This document shows positions 61,620 through 64,000 of a stretch of 64,000 nt of DNA, piece after piece. How positions within the stretch are numbered: the stretch's first letter is position 1; the number at the start of each line of letters is the position of its first letter. Both the position numbers and the translations under genes were made by a program. The notes below the pieces were generated by a model. That model ran no database searches, had not been told where the DNA came from, and saw nothing but the letters and a program-made list of their open reading frames with translations. Origin of the DNA: Struthidea cinerea (lineage: Eukaryota; Chordata; Aves; Passeriformes; Corcoracidae); contig VZTI01005325.1 in assembly GCA_013397865.1 (NCBI GenBank), positions 1,462,084 through 1,526,083 on the forward strand. The letters are read 5' to 3'.

Positions 61620-62770
61620 AGCCCAGCAGGTTGCAAGAGACACCACAGCAGTCAGAGCAGCAGAAGCAAAAAGCAGCAGCAAGAGAACACATGAGGAAAC
61701 TTGTGGACAAGGAGAGAATTGAGCAAACAGGGGGCATTCCCTGAGCAATGTAGACCCGTGGATTGGAAGAAACAGCAAGAAACAGAGCCTGCACTGGCAG
61801 TGCAGGATATTTAAGCAGGCTAAACCTGCTAAATCAGCCCTGGAGACTGCAACAGGCAATTATTTACATTTTGCAGTGGACAGGTACCCAGCAGTGGAAA
61901 GTAATTGTTGGCAGCATCGTGACTACCCAGGAAAAGTCAGTGTCCTCTGCTTCTCCTGAGCTTTTAGCACCCAGGGGAACCAATGCAGCTACACAGACAG
62001 AGCTGCTGCTCAAGCATGTTACCACCCAGGTTTCTCATTGTGGGATGTATGAAGGGATATTCTGAGACGTGGAAAGTGATTCCAAGCAAGCCTGTGGGAA
62101 AGTGTGACCAGATTGATGACCTGCTCTGTTTGGTGGCCGAGCTGCAGGAGGAGATGCTGCAAACTGAGGAGAATTGCAGAATCTGCCAGACAGAGATTGG
62201 TCAATGGAACTGTACTCTGCCATCCCTGATGCATGGAAGCCAGCTCAGCATGCCCGCTACGGAAAAGGTCCCGGATCTGCTTTGTGCCAGGAGAAAGGCA
62301 GCTTTACAATGTCTCAAGAGAGGTGGAAGAAGGTTACAGCACAGAGCAGAAAGGAAAAGCCCTTCTTACCCACTAAGATGCTGTTACAGAGTAGGTGTGG
62401 GGCTCTGGGTACCTTAGACAAAGCACATGATGAGACAGAGGATGAACCTATGCAAGAAATCTTGCCAGGGCCAGAGAGATCAACCCCTTGCAACACAACC
62501 TGCAACAAACCAGCACTCAGGAGAAACAACTGTGAGTTATGGTCATTGGTGGTTTTCTCTTATGTGGAACAGAAGCACACATTCGCAGACAGGACCCTCT
62601 TTTCAGGGAGGTTTTCTGCCTCCCTGGGGCACAAGCTAGTTGTTTTATCACAAGACTGAAGAACCTATCACAACCTTCAGACTATTATTTATTTCTACTC
62701 TTTCACATGAGTACTAACGATGATGCAGAGGGAGGCACCCACCCGGTGGATGAAGGGAAGCAGCTTTTCT
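61620..62770 (+). pseudogene. Decayed CR1 LINE ORF1 (coiled-coil, basic and SGNH-esterase segments)
   Basis: This is a remnant of the first open reading frame of a CR1-type LINE, whose product is an RNA-binding accessory protein with an esterase-like domain. The order is preserved but spread over three frames. An ATQTE motif lies at 61988-62002. A leucine/glutamate-rich, coiled-coil-like block starting DDLLCLVAELQEE follows at about 62115-62153 and runs to TLPSL (62228). A basic ERWKKVT...SRCGAL block is at 62318-62407. An SGNH-hydrolase-like domain spans 62539 to about 62740. In that domain the GDSL block is decayed to GGFLL (62548-62562), losing the nucleophilic serine, and the GTND block reads STND (62710-62721). 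At least three frameshifts and the lost serine make it non-functional. The esterase's C-terminal catalytic DxxH block, ORF2 and the 3' UTR are absent. The upstream part (61620-61950) may be 5' UTR. The N-terminal assignment is by resemblance to ORF1-like frames common in bird genomes. Confidence 0.8.
61788..61830. repeat. Two adjacent short hairpins in the presumed CR1 5' leader
   Basis: CCTGCACT / AGTGCAGG (61788-61795 and 61799-61806) is an 8-bp stem with a 3-nt loop. AGCAGG / CCTGCT (61814-61819 and 61825-61830) is a 6-bp stem with a 5-nt loop. Both lie just before the ORF1 relic. They may be leader RNA structure or chance. Confidence 0.6.
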
Positions 62771-64000
62771 GGATTTTAGTGACAAGTTGATTTTACAATT
62801 AGTTTTAGTAGACTGATTTATGAACAATGTCAGGCAGAAGAAATCCTATTTTAGCTCCAAAATTTGCAGTGTCATTCCTTTTTCTTTTAATTAAATGGTA
62901 ATGATTCGTTTTATGACCAATATGGCACTATTTAATTGACAAATAGTACAATTTCTTTTTCTTTTTTTTTCCATCTTGGAAGAGATAAAGACCTCATTAC
63001 TCATCAGAAGAAAAGCTTTATAGTGCTAGCAATTACAGAAGTGTACATTGCAATGGGTCAGAAATGCCTAAATCATTATGTGCATCTGATAAAATATTCC
63101 CGAATTGTTACAGATGCCAAAAATTTTCAACTCCCAGAGTTAACTCAGCTCTCAGCATCAGACAGTCTATGCTTTACTAGTTCAAGGCAACAGGATGATG
63201 TTGAGGGAAGGCCAAAAGTTTGTTGCATGTCCTGTTTTGTCTAATCTTCAAATGGGTGTATGGAAAACTGTGTGCAGAATAGTGCATTAACAAATTTTCA
63301 CGTGCCACTGATAAACTAAAGGAACAGAAATGTTTTGCCTAACGGGTATATAAACTTCCAGGCACTTAACCTATGTACCTGTATCTTTGAGTGAGGGTCT
63401 AATTCTTTCATGTGTACTTCAAGAACTGCATGTGCAATGGGGTACGGATCACCAGTGATAATGTCTGTCGCAGTAAAAATACTTACCTATTTCTCATTAT
63501 GAGTTTTGAGATAAGCAAGGGAAAATACAGGTTATGCATTTACATGAGATATTTTGATTTATTCATATAAAATAAGTTTATAATATTTCAAAATTGAAAA
63601 AGGGACTCCACTGCACCGTCCCTTTTCCAGAGATCCAATATATAGATTTCTGCATTCTTACAGTCTTTCCTGTGGAAAAATTCTTCTGTGTTAAAGAAAA
63701 GATACTGAGACCTAAAATACACATAAGCCCAACAACTGACATCAGATCAAGCACTGAGAACTCCCCCACCTCTGATTGTATTTCATGTCGTGTTTGAGTT
63801 GCATCCAGTAATGATAACGAGGACTAACAGATTGACAGATGAGGTTGTGTGTTAGATAACTTGCAGTTTGTCATCTTGACGATGCACAGCAGTGAAACCA
63901 GCTGCTACTGCACTATAATGTGTTGCTTGCTCTCTCCTATTTATTATAAGTCATTCACAAACCATGCACGTTTTTTACAGATATAAACATTTCTACTTAC
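62771..64000. other. Unique non-coding sequence
   Basis: AT-rich with no recognisable gene or repeat. The frame at 62936-63244 has no domain. A 9-bp hairpin (AAAAGGGAC / GTCCCTTTT) lies at about 63599-63627, with no sign of a terminator or microRNA-sized stem. Confidence 0.5.

Noticed and set aside
62174..62659. 161-codon plus-strand frame as a host gene
   Set aside because: Its middle matches the basic segment of CR1 ORF1 while neighbouring ORF1 parts lie in other frames, so it is part of a frameshifted relic.
63599..63627. Hairpin AAAAGGGAC / GTCCCTTTT as an RNA gene or terminator
   Set aside because: Only 9 bp of stem with an 11-nt loop, no flanking gene and no precursor-length pairing.
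1..64000. Bacterial-type systems, CRISPR arrays, tRNA or rRNA genes
   Set aside because: No direct-repeat/spacer pattern, no cloverleaf or rRNA core motifs and no operon-like coding density. Avian CR1 content shows eukaryotic nuclear DNA.

Overview
The window looks like non-coding DNA from a bird nuclear genome. No intact protein gene is visible on either strand. The longest open frames are about 160 codons, show no recognisable domain outside retroelement relics, and overlap other short frames on both strands. The bird assignment rests on many CR1 LINE fragments whose 3' ends show the avian CR1 signature (a TTCCAACCCAAAC-like block followed by ATTCTATG octamers), plus two stretches resembling avian endogenous-retrovirus LTRs. 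A passerine is plausible but not proven. Base composition is AT-rich, as expected for a large intergenic region or a very long intron; the sequence does not say which gene is nearby.

Layout. 1-11.2 kb: mostly unique sequence, with a short plus-strand CR1 tail (about 1.0 kb), an older minus-strand CR1 piece (about 3.8 kb) and an assembly gap (5246-5289). 11.2-11.8 kb: the best CR1 3' fragment, containing the C-terminal end of the ORF2 polymerase (frameshifted) plus the 3' UTR. 11.9-28.3 kb: mostly unique sequence, with a perfect 14-bp hairpin at 12.26 kb, several candidate conserved non-coding stretches and a (TA)n microsatellite at 26.9 kb. 28.3-33.4 kb: a minus-strand LTR remnant, an ancient CR1 and an LTR-like repeat. 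37.2-41.4 kb: a cluster of five CR1 fragments, four of them on the minus strand.

42.3-43.8 kb is the most unusual segment. A roughly 415-bp GGAAT-type pentamer array sits inside a pair of 104-bp inverted repeats about 1.2 kb apart. 45.13-45.22 kb: a perfect 35-bp duplication across a 7-N gap, almost certainly an assembly artefact. 48-57 kb: four more CR1 ends, one with twelve tandem octamers. 61.6-62.8 kb: a decayed CR1 ORF1 with coiled-coil-like, basic and SGNH-esterase segments in three different frames. It is a 5' part of a CR1 without its ORF2 and 3' end, the reverse of the usual truncation.

I found no operon, defence system, CRISPR array, tRNA, rRNA or functional mobile element. The interest lies in repeat structure and in a few stretches that may be conserved regulatory DNA, which only a multi-species alignment could establish.
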